This document shows, one piece after another, positions 1-9,627 of a stretch of DNA of 64,000 nucleotides. The DNA is from Campylobacter sp. MIT 21-1684. Its GTDB lineage: Bacteria > Campylobacterota > Campylobacteria > Campylobacterales > Campylobacteraceae. The position numbers and the translations under genes are program-made. The notes under the pieces were generated by a model. It was not told the origin of the DNA and made no database searches. It saw only the letters and a list, made by a program, of their open reading frames with translations. Numbering within the stretch: position 1 is the first letter of the stretch; each line of letters opens with the position of its first letter. The stretch is from contig NZ_JAPHNA010000006.1 of NCBI RefSeq assembly GCF_026241315.1, positions 1 to 64,000 on the forward strand, given 5' to 3'.

Positions 1-14
1 GCGGAAGTAATACT

Positions 15-728
15 ATGAGTAAGGAAGCATTGTTATCTCAAATACAGCTTAGAAAGCCAAAGTTAAGATTGCATTATAAAATCAATAAATCCCAACAAGA
101 CAATTTGCCTATATATAAAATAAAACTCAATGATACTCTTATAAAATCTAACAATGATACACCACTAGATGCTCTTAATATTGACATAGCTAAAGATACA
201 AAAACATTAGATGCAGGAATATTAAATGATAGCAGTTTAGATTCTAATCTGCAAGATATACTCTCTAAAATCTACTCTAGCTTAAAACAAACTTATGCCA
301 AAGACTATCTTTATCAATATCTATACTTACAATTAGATTCTAATACACTCTCTCTTGTCTTGCTTATCCCTCAAAAGATTCCTCAAATATATAAACAAGC
401 CTACAAAAACTATGAACATAAAGACTATGGTATAGGGAAATATAATGAGATGTATAGGTATAATGCATATAAGTACAAAGAGATGTTTGGTGATTATACA
501 GATATTGGCTTATCTAATGATTACCTCACACACTACACAAAGGTATTCTATGCACCTGCTTTGAGCAAAAAGATACAGATAGAGTTGGCTTATGGAGTAG
601 ATTCTGTATTAGAATCTCGCGATAGGGAATTGGAAAAAGACAGTGCAATACAAGATATAACAAAGATTCTAGTTGTCAATGCTTTTAAAAAAACTACAAA
701 TAGATTATGGAGAAATAATGATAATTAA
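15..728 (+). CDS. Hypothetical protein, accessory island (237 aa)
   Basis: I do not recognise this protein. It is an open frame of 237 residues starting at ATG after a weak purine-rich stretch (GGAAG at 3-7). It is soluble, rich in Lys, Asn and Tyr, with no signal peptide or membrane segment; the middle (residues about 80-160) is Tyr- and Leu-rich. Its stop codon overlaps the start of the next gene, so the two are probably translationally coupled and made together. The upstream genes lie outside the window, so the operon may begin further left. The island ends at a tRNA-Arg. In C. jejuni, CJIE3-type islands carrying type VI secretion genes also sit at a tRNA-Arg, so a secretion-associated role is possible. 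That is inference from position only; nothing in the protein itself shows it. Confidence 0.6.
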   Translation: MSKEALLSQIQLRKPKLRLHYKINKSQQDNLPIYKIKLNDTLIKSNNDTPLDALNIDIAKDTKTLDAGILNDSSLDSNLQDILSKIYSSLKQTYAKDYLYQYLYLQLDSNTLSLVLLIPQKIPQIYKQAYKNYEHKDYGIGKYNEMYRYNAYKYKEMFGDYTDIGLSNDYLTHYTKVFYAPALSKKIQIELAYGVDSVLESRDRELEKDSAIQDITKILVVNAFKKTTNRLWRNNDN

Positions 729-3700
729 AGATGTAAAAACCTTATTGCAAGAGATTGATAGAATGCTAGGTAATAGCAAGGAGGCAAAAATTATATTGCT
801 ATGTCCTAATATCAATCAAGACATTATAGAATCGCAAAATAACAGCTTGCTAAAGCATATAATATCTAAGAATACTACTATATATTCTTTTGAGCAGTTA
901 AACGAAGCACAAATCTTTAAGAGTCCAAGCCAACAAAATAGTAAAACAAATAACATAAAATCATTTCATAGCAAAGATGCTAATGAGATTATAAATGCTA
1001 TCTTAGATTCAATAAAAAAATCTGCAAAGCTTTCAAATAAAAAATACGATAGTCTAGAGGATATGTTAAGTGATATTGAAGAAATAGAGCAGATTTCTCT
1101 ACAAGATTGCAAGAAAATAATACACAATAAAATTAAAAACATTACCGAATCAGATTTGTTTAACAATGTAAAAGAAGATTTGCTAGAACAAATAGACCAA
1201 ACACTAGACACATTAGAGCAATATATTAAAGAATCTCTCAATGATAGAAAGAAAGATATAACAAAAAACATTATAACAGCGATAGTTGGAGGATGTATTT
1301 TGTTTCTTTCAGGTGGAAGCTTACCAATTATATTGACAGGAGCATCTATTATTGCACTCTCAGCTTTTATAAATGATAGAGATTCTAAAAATAAGACATA
1401 TAACTATATGAAAAATCCAATTATAGATTTTTTAACAACACAATTAGCAATGTGTATGCAATTTGTCAATACTCGCCTTCTCTCTTGTATGCTTATTGTA
1501 GAAAGTACAAAAGATTCTCAAAAAACATTGGAATTCATCGATTTATCCGGTTTCAATACCGCTATGAACGACCCACTTACAATGTGCTCTCAAAATATCG
1601 CCTTTAAAGGAAAAATGACACTACCTAATGAGGTAAAGGATATTGAGGCACTCATTGAGGCACTTCTAGAACAAAGGGATATTACACTACCCACAATAGA
1701 TGCTAATGATTTTTCAACACAAGCTATAAGTATATATAAAGCTGACGATATAAAAAATAATAATGTATTGCTTAATTCTATTGCTACAAAAACACGTCAA
1801 TTCAATCATATTGTATATCTTGAATCCCCACATTTTAATTCTGCTTTATTGGCTGAAATATTTAACAATAAAAACAAACAATATCCAAATAATCATACAA
1901 CAAATATGGCAAAAAATTATCTCATCATCACAAATGCTCCAAGCAAATATAATGCTGGGCTTACAGAGATGATTACAAATACTATACTTGATAATACAAT
2001 TAAAGATGAAATCAATAATCGCCAAATACGCAATCCAAATATATTCTATCAAAATAAGCAAAAAAGCTACAATCCAAGTAGAGATTATAGTGAATACAAG
2101 ATAGAAATAACAAAAAAAGATGATGAGCCATTTGTTCTGCAGCTCTCACCATTTGCAAGGGTGGATAGTGAAAAAATCAAAGCAGCACTTGAGAACAATA
2201 ACGAATACAAACAGGCAAAAAAAGATTATGAAAGATTATGTAAAGAGTACGCAAATAGCATTCATTCAAATTATTCGCCAGGTGATTTGAATATATTACG
2301 TCAAACAAGAAGAAAAAAAACACAAATAAATCGTATCGAACAATCCTACGGCTTAGAATATATAGACTCTTTTTTTAAAACCCCAAACGATATAGAAGAA
2401 ATTGTTAGGAATGAAGAGCAAATGGCAAAAGATTATTTGCAAGCCATAGAAAATTTTACTAATGATATAAAAAACAAAACATTGCTCGATATATTCTCTA
2501 TATTTTGTAGTGTATATCTTTTTCGATTCTATTTTCCATATTTTCCATATACAAGTGAAGTTATAAAGAATGGCTCAAGACTAAAATTTACATGTTTAAA
2601 TGAAACATATGATTTTACTTTGCATAGCTATAATATGGAAATAGACAAAATAAAGCATATTGCACAAGCCCTTCGCATACATTTTCTTCCAAATACAAAC
2701 GAGATAAATAATGCACCACATAATAATCAAAGTGATAGTACAGAAAATTTTTTCAATGAGATAGATAAGTTGATATACAGCAGTCCTGATGATTTTAAGG
2801 AAACATTGGAAAAAAGTAAACAACAAACATCGCAAGATTTACAACAAGAAATACAAGATTTGCTAGACTTACAAAATGACTTGCAAGGATTCCAAGAAAA
2901 AGAACAATATAAGCAATCTACACAAGCCAAACACACACAAGAAATTCTCCAAGTCTCAATACTCAAAATAATAGGTGCAATATGTCCATTGATAAACTTT
3001 ACACATGAAAACACACTAGATACAATCAAGCACTGCATTACTATTTATTTGAATGTGTTATCAGAGCTGAATAATTCTGCAAGCATAGCAAAGACATTAT
3101 TAAAAGAAATAGGGATATTTTCTATCGCATTTGTGCCAAACATAAGGGTACATATCGCCATAAACAATGAGGTAGCAACTTTACAACAAACATTAAGAAA
3201 CAATATGAGTAATATAGATAAATTGCGAAATCATATTGTTTCAACACTAAATGCAAATGTAACAAAGGTAGAGCAAGCAATTATGGGCTACACGCAGTTT
3301 GATTTACGAATCACACAAGCTCAAATACGGTATTTCCACGCAAAATCAGCTTTTATATTGCATTCGCACAAACTCCAAAATGCAAAGACACTCGATATAG
3401 AAAAGCTAAAAGCACAACTCATAAAACAAGAAAACACAGCATTTGGAAAAAAGTTTATAAAAAATCTCCATATTACCCATACAAACAAGAATCATCATTC
3501 CTCATATAAAATAGGTATAAATCAAGCAAAAGAGATACTTAAACAAGCACAAACCACACATACGCACAACATTTTTTATCAAATTAAATTCAATCTTGCC
3601 ACAGCGGGTATTGACATAGCTTTGAATCTCGTGCTTAACTCTTTGATGCCAACAAGCCACGAAAACCGCAAAAGAGAATTTGATAGTATAATGCACAAAC

Positions 3701-4509
3701 GATATAAGTTTTATTATGATGTACCCTATGCCATAAAAAGAAAGGAAAAAGTAAGAGAAAATATTGTTAGGATAACACAAACAGAAATCTATAATGATCT
3801 TATAGAAACAACAAGGCAATTCACTTACTATCCTATGGCTGTGTTTGCTAAATTCATTTCTTTTGATATGCAGTCTATGATATATGGTACAGAGCTTTGC
3901 ACAGGCGGACTAAGCCATCATATCGGGTTGGCATATTTATTAGAGCAAAACAACAATGAACAGATAAGAGATTTTATACTCCACAAACTCCTAAGCTATC
4001 TCATCATAGATGAAAAACGAGGAGCAAACAATATAGATTATATAGAGCTTGATACAGATAAACAAATAGATGATATTGCTTTTTTTAAAGGTAAAAATCT
4101 CAATGGCAATGATATTGCAGTCAATATAAATCTTAATAATATCTTAGCCTATAAAGTTCCAAAAAGCACAGATAAAAATAGTCTCTATCAGCAATTTAAA
4201 GCGTTAGAAAAAGAAGGAGAATCCTCTGCCATAGATGCTTACAATGAAGTCCTAGATATTCTTAATGACTATAAAGATTATTATTTTACCAATACAAGAA
4301 CCTTAGATTCTAAGGGAAACACACTCAGTATTAAAGAAGATGTACAAAAAGCAAGAAGACTATTAGAATGCCTTAATACCATAGGACGCAATAATATTAA
4401 GGCTTTGTATAGGGGAACAAGTGAGGATAGCATAGGCATGATTCGTCCCAAATTTATAGGTCGTCTTGCTACTACTATCATTATAGAAAATGGTTTATGG
4501 TTAGGGTAA
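718..4509 (+). CDS. Very large hypothetical protein with hydrophobic hairpin and coiled-coil regions (1263 aa)
   Basis: Unrecognised. An upstream in-frame ATG at 673 exists, but the ATG at 718 is preferred: it follows GGAGA at a normal distance and overlaps the end of the preceding gene, a coupled start. Residues about 185-220 form a strongly hydrophobic hairpin (GGCILFL, then ILTGASIIALSA), typical of a membrane-inserting pair of helices. Further hydrophobic stretches lie near residues 600-625, 760-780 and 810-830. Long Gln/Lys/Glu-rich segments (about 690-760 and 850-960) look like coiled coil. The C-terminal 300 residues are more globular. The size and a soluble protein with one hairpin would suit a membrane-acting toxin or secreted effector, but no catalytic motif is visible and this remains a guess. 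The gene is followed after 23 bp by another unrecognised gene on the same strand. Confidence 0.7.
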   Translation: MIIKDVKTLLQEIDRMLGNSKEAKIILLCPNINQDIIESQNNSLLKHIISKNTTIYSFEQLNEAQIFKSPSQQNSKTNNIKSFHSKDANEIINAILDSIKKSAKLSNKKYDSLEDMLSDIEEIEQISLQDCKKIIHNKIKNITESDLFNNVKEDLLEQIDQTLDTLEQYIKESLNDRKKDITKNIITAIVGGCILFLSGGSLPIILTGASIIALSAFINDRDSKNKTYNYMKNPIIDFLTTQLAMCMQFVNTRLLSCMLIVESTKDSQKTLEFIDLSGFNTAMNDPLTMCSQNIAFKGKMTLPNEVKDIEALIEALLEQRDITLPTIDANDFSTQAISIYKADDIKNNNVLLNSIATKTRQFNHIVYLESPHFNSALLAEIFNNKNKQYPNNHTTNMAKNYLIITNAPSKYNAGLTEMITNTILDNTIKDEINNRQIRNPNIFYQNKQKSYNPSRDYSEYKIEITKKDDEPFVLQLSPFARVDSEKIKAALENNNEYKQAKKDYERLCKEYANSIHSNYSPGDLNILRQTRRKKTQINRIEQSYGLEYIDSFFKTPNDIEEIVRNEEQMAKDYLQAIENFTNDIKNKTLLDIFSIFCSVYLFRFYFPYFPYTSEVIKNGSRLKFTCLNETYDFTLHSYNMEIDKIKHIAQALRIHFLPNTNEINNAPHNNQSDSTENFFNEIDKLIYSSPDDFKETLEKSKQQTSQDLQQEIQDLLDLQNDLQGFQEKEQYKQSTQAKHTQEILQVSILKIIGAICPLINFTHENTLDTIKHCITIYLNVLSELNNSASIAKTLLKEIGIFSIAFVPNIRVHIAINNEVATLQQTLRNNMSNIDKLRNHIVSTLNANVTKVEQAIMGYTQFDLRITQAQIRYFHAKSAFILHSHKLQNAKTLDIEKLKAQLIKQENTAFGKKFIKNLHITHTNKNHHSSYKIGINQAKEILKQAQTTHTHNIFYQIKFNLATAGIDIALNLVLNSLMPTSHENRKREFDSIMHKRYKFYYDVPYAIKRKEKVRENIVRITQTEIYNDLIETTRQFTYYPMAVFAKFISFDMQSMIYGTELCTGGLSHHIGLAYLLEQNNNEQIRDFILHKLLSYLIIDEKRGANNIDYIELDTDKQIDDIAFFKGKNLNGNDIAVNINLNNILAYKVPKSTDKNSLYQQFKALEKEGESSAIDAYNEVLDILNDYKDYYFTNTRTLDSKGNTLSIKEDVQKARRLLECLNTIGRNNIKALYRGTSEDSIGMIRPKFIGRLATTIIIENGLWLG

Positions 4510-4532
4510 AGATACAAACATAAAGGATTAAA

Positions 4533-5879
4533 ATGTGGTTATTTAGTAGTGATGAAGAGAATAAAAAGGCAGTAAGGATTGTCAAAGATATGTTTGGAAA
4601 TGATATAGAACTGGATTCTAATGGTAATGTTATATTAAAAGATTATAGATTTGATATTCAGACAATTTTTGATTATGAAGTTACAAAGATTCCAAGTGAA
4701 GATAAAGAGTTTTTAAAACAAGATTCTCTAAGGGCTACTAGGCTATTAAATGAAACAAATGCTATCTTAGAATCCTCCCCTTATAAATCCTATAAACCCA
4801 TTTATTTAGATCCTGTATTAAAAACAGGATCTAACTCAACACTCTTAGAGTTTAAAGAGTGGCAAGAACTCTATCTTAAAGATCCTGTAAAAAAAGCTAT
4901 AGCTCCTTGGACAAAAGCAGAAAAAGCTTATTATGAATCTTTACAAACAAAAAAAGAAAGATATAAATATCTAGTGATTAGAAGTGGATTAAGAAGTTCT
5001 GTTATAGATATACCTTATGATGCAATAGGTGGTGTAGATGACTATGGAAGGGTGATCAATCCAGACTATGAAGAGATATTTTATCAAGTAAATAGACATA
5101 AAGATACCTTGAGATCAGCTCTTTTTGAACAGGAATGGGGTATAGCAGCAGGCATACTTGGAAATCCAAGATATCTTTCAACAAGTAATGCAGGTTTTAA
5201 TGCACGATATATACAAGCACTCATATTACGAATGCAAGTTGATGCTACTAGCACTAATTTTTTAGGATTAAGAAGTTATGAAAGCTATGGAGAAAATGTT
5301 ATAGGGGCTGAATATTTAGGTTTAAGGAAGAATCCTCTCCGCCAACAGCAAGTTACAGCCCTAGCAAAGAAAATAAAGCCTGATAAATATGGTATGCTAC
5401 CTTATATAGATGAAATAATAGGGGTAGATTGGGTGATGGATTATAGTCAATTTGATATCTATGGTGATATCAATTTTGAGCTTTATGAGCTAACAGGATC
5501 ATCATTAAAAGACCCTAGAGATCCAGACTCTACTCCTGAGAGTAGGATGGAGTTTATGGAAAAAGCAAATTTTTTATCACAACGAAGAGTCGAGGCTTCA
5601 GCGCTCAATTTACCATATCCACCAACAAGAAGTGGTGCTCAATCAGAATTAGAATATGATACGGTAACACTTTATGCTAAAATTCGTGCAGTTACTCCCC
5701 CTCAAGGCTACCCTAATGCACCAACTTATTTTATCCCTGAATACTTAGAAGAGCTGTATCAACAAGGCAAACTAGATAAAAGACTAGATCCTAGAATCCC
5801 AGCAATATATAGAGAAAACTTCCCAGAATACTTAAGAAAAGAAATAGAGGAGTATGCAAGGAAGTATGATATAAAGTAG
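4533..5879 (+). CDS. Hypothetical protein, accessory island (448 aa)
   Basis: Unrecognised. The ATG follows AAAGGA (4522-4527) at 5 bases. The protein is 448 residues, soluble, with no signal peptide and many Tyr, Pro and Arg. A central block (residues about 195-275) contains the most structured-looking sequence, with RYLSTSNAGFNARYIQALIL and repeated GLR motifs. The C-terminal third is Pro-rich (NLPYPPTRSG, TPPQGYPNAP) and ends in a charged helix. It sits 23 bp behind the 1263-residue protein, so the three genes at 15-5879 probably form one transcription unit. A partner, immunity protein or substrate of the neighbouring protein are all possible; the sequence does not discriminate. The 177 bp downstream (5880-6056) hold no gene; a weak TACAAT at 6025-6030 may serve the next gene. 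Confidence 0.65.
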   Translation: MWLFSSDEENKKAVRIVKDMFGNDIELDSNGNVILKDYRFDIQTIFDYEVTKIPSEDKEFLKQDSLRATRLLNETNAILESSPYKSYKPIYLDPVLKTGSNSTLLEFKEWQELYLKDPVKKAIAPWTKAEKAYYESLQTKKERYKYLVIRSGLRSSVIDIPYDAIGGVDDYGRVINPDYEEIFYQVNRHKDTLRSALFEQEWGIAAGILGNPRYLSTSNAGFNARYIQALILRMQVDATSTNFLGLRSYESYGENVIGAEYLGLRKNPLRQQQVTALAKKIKPDKYGMLPYIDEIIGVDWVMDYSQFDIYGDINFELYELTGSSLKDPRDPDSTPESRMEFMEKANFLSQRRVEASALNLPYPPTRSGAQSELEYDTVTLYAKIRAVTPPQGYPNAPTYFIPEYLEELYQQGKLDKRLDPRIPAIYRENFPEYLRKEIEEYARKYDIK

Positions 5880-6056
5880 AGTATATATTAGTATGAAAAA
5901 GAATAATTAAATAGTAATGTGATCGTATATAAAACTTTATTGCATTACTCTCAAAAGCTATAGCATAAAGAAGGTAAGGTGAAAATTTAAGTTAATAAGC
6001 TTAAGAATATTTCTAGGAATAAGATACAATACATAAAATTGAATAAGGAGTTAAAA

Positions 6057-6521
6057 ATGTTAAAGCAAATACTATATTCTGCTATGGTGCTATGTTTGTT
6101 TGTAGGGTGTTCAAAGCCCTTGCCAGAATGCAAGAGTGATAAAGATAAGATTAAAGGTTGTGCGGAGAGAAAATATTATGAAAATGGACAGCTTTTCGAA
6201 GAAATTCCATACAAAGATGATAAAGAAAATGGTGTTTGGAAAAGGTATTATGACAATGGACAATTAGAAATAGAAACTCCATTGAAAGATGGTAAAATGA
6301 ATGGTGTTATGAGATTGTATTATGACAATGGACAATTAGAAATAGAAACTCCATACAAAGATAGTAAAGTAAATGGTGTTATGAGATTGTATTATGACAA
6401 TGGACAATTAAAAAGAGAAACTCCATACAAAGATGATAAAATAAATGGTGTTTTGAAAGCGTATTATGAAAATGGGCAATTAGAAAGAGAAATTCTATAT
6501 GAAAATGGTATTGCAAAATAA
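6057..6521 (+). CDS. YwqK/MORN-like repeat lipoprotein
   Basis: A 154-residue lipoprotein. The start is the ATG at 6057, six bases after AAGGAG (6045-6050), not the in-frame TTG at 6039. The N-terminus is a lipoprotein signal peptide with lipobox LFVG-C, so the mature protein begins at Cys17 or so and is anchored to a membrane. The rest is about five tandem repeats of roughly 24 residues built on YYxNGQLExETPYKDxKxNGV. This is the pattern of the COG2849 (YwqK, 'antitoxin component') and MORN-like families. The middle repeats are nearly identical at DNA level (6247-6410), so unit number could change by slippage or recombination. Despite the family name, antitoxin function is not demonstrated for most members; in an island like this it could be an immunity or surface protein. 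Confidence 0.8.
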   Translation: MLKQILYSAMVLCLFVGCSKPLPECKSDKDKIKGCAERKYYENGQLFEEIPYKDDKENGVWKRYYDNGQLEIETPLKDGKMNGVMRLYYDNGQLEIETPYKDSKVNGVMRLYYDNGQLKRETPYKDDKINGVLKAYYENGQLEREILYENGIAK

Positions 6522-6524
6522 AAA

Positions 6525-6822
6525 TTGATAGCAAGTTTAGAAATAATACTAAACTTGTTTGGGCAGCTTATGAGTTTAATAAGTAAGCAATTTAAATAAA
6601 AGGATTTAGAAAAACTTAAAAGAGAAAATAGTAATCCTACTATTACTCTTCACGACATCCCAGACTCTACTTACAAAGACTATGAAATTCCAGAACAGAT
6701 AATGCTTTTTAATCTTCAAATGCAACTCCGCTCCCACCAAGCAAAAACAATATGAAGATGTGCTTTTATTCTATTATCAATGCAGCTGTCTTACTCAACT
6801 CTTTACTCTAAATTCTGTATAA
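6525..6822 (+). pseudogene. Decayed gene remnant between the YwqK-like gene and tRNA-Arg
   Basis: The 347 bp between the lipoprotein and the tRNA are not empty. In one frame from 6525 there is coding-like sequence broken by a TAA at 6597-6599. It then stays open from 6600 (KDLEKLKREN..., HDIPDSTYKDYEIPEQI...) to a TGA at 6753. Shifting by one base in the A5 run at 6743-6747 continues a plausible protein (KQYEDVLLFYYQC...) to TAA at 6820-6822. One nonsense codon and one homopolymer frameshift therefore separate pieces of what looks like one gene of about 100 codons or the end of a longer one. I do not recognise the product. No ribosome-binding site is evident. Confidence 0.45.
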
Positions 6823-6868
6823 ATATTTATTTATTTTGTTAGTTGATAGAAGTTTGTAAAAGAAGTAA

Positions 6869-6945
6869 TGGTGCGCTCAAGAGGATTCGAACCTCTGACC
6901 TTTTGAACCGCAATCAAATGCTCTATCCAGCTGAGCTATGAGCGC
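6869..6945 (-). tRNA. tRNA-Arg (anticodon GCG)
   Basis: Read on the minus strand it folds as a complete cloverleaf: acceptor GCGCTCA/TGAGCGC, D stem GCTC/GAGC, anticodon stem TTTGA/TCAAA around loop TTGCGGT, and T arm AGAGG-TTCGAAT-CCTCT, with an encoded CCA. The anticodon GCG reads Arg CGC/CGU codons. Its 3' end faces the accessory island at 1-6868, the usual orientation for integration into a tRNA gene. Confidence 0.95.
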
Positions 6946-7058
6946 TAAAGCAAATCAAAATCATAGTTAAATTTTACTTAAAACTAGGTTATTTTTACTT
7001 CAAAAAGTTATATGACAAATCTTTATTTGAATTAGACTTAAAAGTATTACACAATCCA

Positions 7059-8186
7059 TTAGCGAGTTGCCCTTCTTTTTTCATAAAATTTTTTTTTAAA
7101 TTGTGTAAATTCTTGTTTTATAATGGCATTTTGCATCTGTTTCATTAAATCAAGATAATAATGCAAATTATGCAAACTTGCCAAACGAAAAAAAGTTAAT
7201 TCTTTCGTTTTAAAAAGATGATTCAAATACGCTCTTGAAAAATGCTTGCAAGTATAACACGTACAGAGCACATCAATGCTTTCATTATCATTGATATATT
7301 CGGCTTTTTTAATATTAAATTTTCCAAAAGAGGTGAAAAATGTTCCATTTCTAGCATTTCTAGTAGGCATTACACAATCAAACATATCTACACCTCGTTC
7401 CACATTCTCAACCAAATCTTCAGGAGTGCCAACACCCATTAAATATCTTGGACGATTTGCATCAATGAAAGGAATTACTCTTTCAACCGTTTCATACATC
7501 AATATGTTTTCTTCTCCTACGCTTAAACCACCTATTGCAAGTCCATCAAAATCCATTTCGCACAATTCAATAGCGCATCTTCTTCTTTCTTCAAAATCTG
7601 TCCCTCCTTGAATAATACCAAAAAGATTTTGTTCAACCCCATTTCCTTTTTTTTGTTGGAATTTATGGTATTTAATGGCTTCATTTGCCCATTTAATTGT
7701 ACGACAAACAGAAAGTTCTACTTGTTTTTTTGGAGCGGGAAGTCCTATAAGATCATCTAAAACCATCATAATATCACTTCCTAAGTCATACTGCGTATCA
7801 AGCACACTCTTTGGTGTAAAAAAATGCAAACTCCCATCAATATGACTTTTAAATTGTATGCCCTCATCAACAGCTTTTGAATTTTTACTCAAAGAAAATG
7901 CTTGAAAACCTCCACTATCGGTAAGAAAAGAGCGGTGAAAATTACTAAAATGATGTAAACCACCGAGTTTTTTTACAAGTTGTGCGCCAGGTCTAAGATA
8001 AAGATGGTAAGTATTAGCAAGTATTATTTGAGTGTCTAATTTTTCTTCTAAATCAAGCGCATCTAAACTTTTTACAACACAAGCTGTACCCACAGGCATA
8101 AAAACAGGCGTTAAAAAAGTGCTATGAGCTGTTTTGATCTCACACACTCTTGCGGCATTATCTTTATGCTTTATTTTAAAGTCCAT
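7059..8186 (-). CDS. tgt: Queuine tRNA-ribosyltransferase (tRNA-guanine transglycosylase)
   Basis: Bacterial Tgt exchanges guanine-34 of GUN anticodons (Tyr, His, Asn, Asp) for the queuosine precursor preQ1. The 375-residue protein has the full-family length. The active-site loop [11 protein letters not shown] (about residues 88-98) carries the first catalytic Asp. The second Asp region (about 265-275) reads [16 protein letters not shown], including the MPTRNAR tRNA-binding signature. The zinc site near the C-terminus is [17 protein letters not shown] (three Cys and a His). The gene is monocistronic here and divergent from the COG3400 gene; the 31 bp between the starts hold that gene's -10 box. 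Gene order matches C. jejuni Cj1010-Cj1009c as I remember it. Confidence 0.97.
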   Translation of the reverse strand: MDFKIKHKDNAARVCEIKTAHSTFLTPVFMPVGTACVVKSLDALDLEEKLDTQIILANTYHLYLRPGAQLVKKLGGLHHFSNFHRSFLTDSGGFQAFSLSKNSKAVDEGIQFKSHIDGSLHFFTPKSVLDTQYDLGSDIMMVLDDLIGLPAPKKQVELSVCRTIKWANEAIKYHKFQQKKGNGVEQNLFGIIQGGTDFEERRRCAIELCEMDFDGLAIGGLSVGEENILMYETVERVIPFIDANRPRYLMGVGTPEDLVENVERGVDMFDCVMPTRNARNGTFFTSFGKFNIKKAEYINDNESIDVLCTCYTCKHFSRAYLNHLFKTKELTFFRLASLHNLHYYLDLMKQMQNAIIKQEFTQFKKKFYEKRRATR

Positions 8187-8190
8187 TTGT

Positions 8191-8196
8191 TATAAT
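8191..8196 (+). promoter_or_regulatory. Sigma-70 -10 box of the COG3400-aroB-mscS-mtaB operon
   Basis: TATAAT preceded by TTTGT, 21 bp before the ATG at 8218, with GGAG (8207-8210) as ribosome-binding site. It lies in the short divergent gap with tgt. The Campylobacter vegetative promoter needs little beyond this box. Confidence 0.6.
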
Positions 8197-8217
8197 TCCT
8201 TTTTATGGAGTACTATA

Positions 8218-9618
8218 ATGAAACATATTTTAATCATAATTGATGGCATTTTAGCAAAGCATTTCTTAGAAAGGCTTTGCTTTGAAAAGGGTTTGGATTA
8301 TTTTTTCACTATTGTTTATCATAATGAAGAAAGTGTTGATTTGGACTTAAAAAGCCTTCATTTAGAATTCCATAAATTCGACCCGACTAGTCCTGCAAGG
8401 CTTGGAAAAATAATGAACAAAGCTTATAGTCAAGCTTTCATTTATATGCAAAATGAATTCGAAACAAGAAAAACTTATGAGGTTTTGCGTTCTTTTGATG
8501 AAAAATTGGAGCTTGTTATAATGGATTTTTGGGGATTGCAACTCGATGATAAACATACTAATGTAACAGATGCTAGAACAAGCTTGAGTCGCAGACTCTT
8601 AGATTTTTTGCCAGATATTGCTTTAACTGCACAACATATAGGGCTTGGAATGGGAGAGCTTATGGAAATTAAAATTCCAGTAGGTTCGCTGTTTGCTTAC
8701 AGGCATATTAGCTCTATTCAGCAAAAAAGATGGCGCATAGTGCTTATTTATAGAAATTCAAAAATACATTTTGTCAGACCTTCTTTTGTTTTAGAACCCA
8801 ATGATAGTATTTTAGTTGTGGGGGATCCTGTTGTTTTGCAAACTATTTTTCATAATATTCGTGGAAAAATGGGACAATTTCCTATACCTTTTGGAAATAA
8901 TATTTTTACTCTTCTTGATATGAAAAATATGAGTTATAAAACTCAAGAACTTTTAATTGAAACAACTTTTATTTTGGCACGTAAAAGCAATGCAAAAAAA
9001 TTTTTTATTCGGATAATTAATCCAAAACTTAATGCTATATATTTTACCTTAAAAGCTTTAGCTGATGAAAATGAAGGTATATTTTTTGACTTTTTTAACA
9101 CAAATTTTAAAAATATGAATTCCTTTTTAGAAAATAACGATATAGGAATTTTTCTTACAGATACGCAACATTTTGAAAAAGAAAAGAAAATGCTTTTTGA
9201 ACTTAAAATTCCTATTTTAAAGATAGGAAATTCTTCTTTTGCAAATGTTACAGAGTCTATTATTTTAAGTGCGAATGAAAGTGAGATTGAAAATAACGCA
9301 AATGTTATTACAGATTTAAGCACTCAACTTAATTTTAATGTAACTTTGTATTATTATAATCCTAATTCTCAAAGCACAGAAGATATGGAAGAATATTTTA
9401 GAAGCATATCAAGATTGTATGATAAAAATGTACAAATTATTAATAAAAATGATGAAAATCCGATTTTAAATCTACAATATAGAGAAGATTTATTACATTT
9501 TGTGAGTTTTCATTCAAACCTTTTAAGTAATGGCTTTAATAAAAATTTTAGCCTTGACTTAAACAGACATTATTATAAAATGGCTAGAAATTACCAACTT
9601 TTTATACCTATAAGTTAA
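8218..9618 (+). CDS. COG3400 family protein with RCK_C (TrkA_C-like) domain
   Basis: A 466-residue cytoplasmic protein. The start at 8218 is chosen over the longer frame from 8134 because it follows GGAG and the -10 box; the longer frame would run into tgt. The N-terminus MKHILIIIDGILAKHFLERL looks like a Rossmann-type nucleotide-binding fold. Residues about 155-225 (IGLGMGELMEIKIPVGSLFA... ILEPNDSILVVGDP pattern) form an RCK_C domain, the ligand-sensing module of K+ transport regulators. A second nucleotide-binding-like half follows. Its exact role is unknown; by domain it may sense a ligand and gate or regulate an ion transporter. No channel is adjacent except the MscS-type gene two genes down the same operon. 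Equivalent of Cj1009c by order. Confidence 0.8.
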   Translation: MKHILIIIDGILAKHFLERLCFEKGLDYFFTIVYHNEESVDLDLKSLHLEFHKFDPTSPARLGKIMNKAYSQAFIYMQNEFETRKTYEVLRSFDEKLELVIMDFWGLQLDDKHTNVTDARTSLSRRLLDFLPDIALTAQHIGLGMGELMEIKIPVGSLFAYRHISSIQQKRWRIVLIYRNSKIHFVRPSFVLEPNDSILVVGDPVVLQTIFHNIRGKMGQFPIPFGNNIFTLLDMKNMSYKTQELLIETTFILARKSNAKKFFIRIINPKLNAIYFTLKALADENEGIFFDFFNTNFKNMNSFLENNDIGIFLTDTQHFEKEKKMLFELKIPILKIGNSSFANVTESIILSANESEIENNANVITDLSTQLNFNVTLYYYNPNSQSTEDMEEYFRSISRLYDKNVQIINKNDENPILNLQYREDLLHFVSFHSNLLSNGFNKNFSLDLNRHYYKMARNYQLFIPIS

Positions 9619-9627
9619 AGAGAGAAG

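Noticed and set aside
5880-6056. Small gene between the 448-residue protein and the lipoprotein
   Set aside because: Only short, stop-rich frames without ribosome-binding sites.
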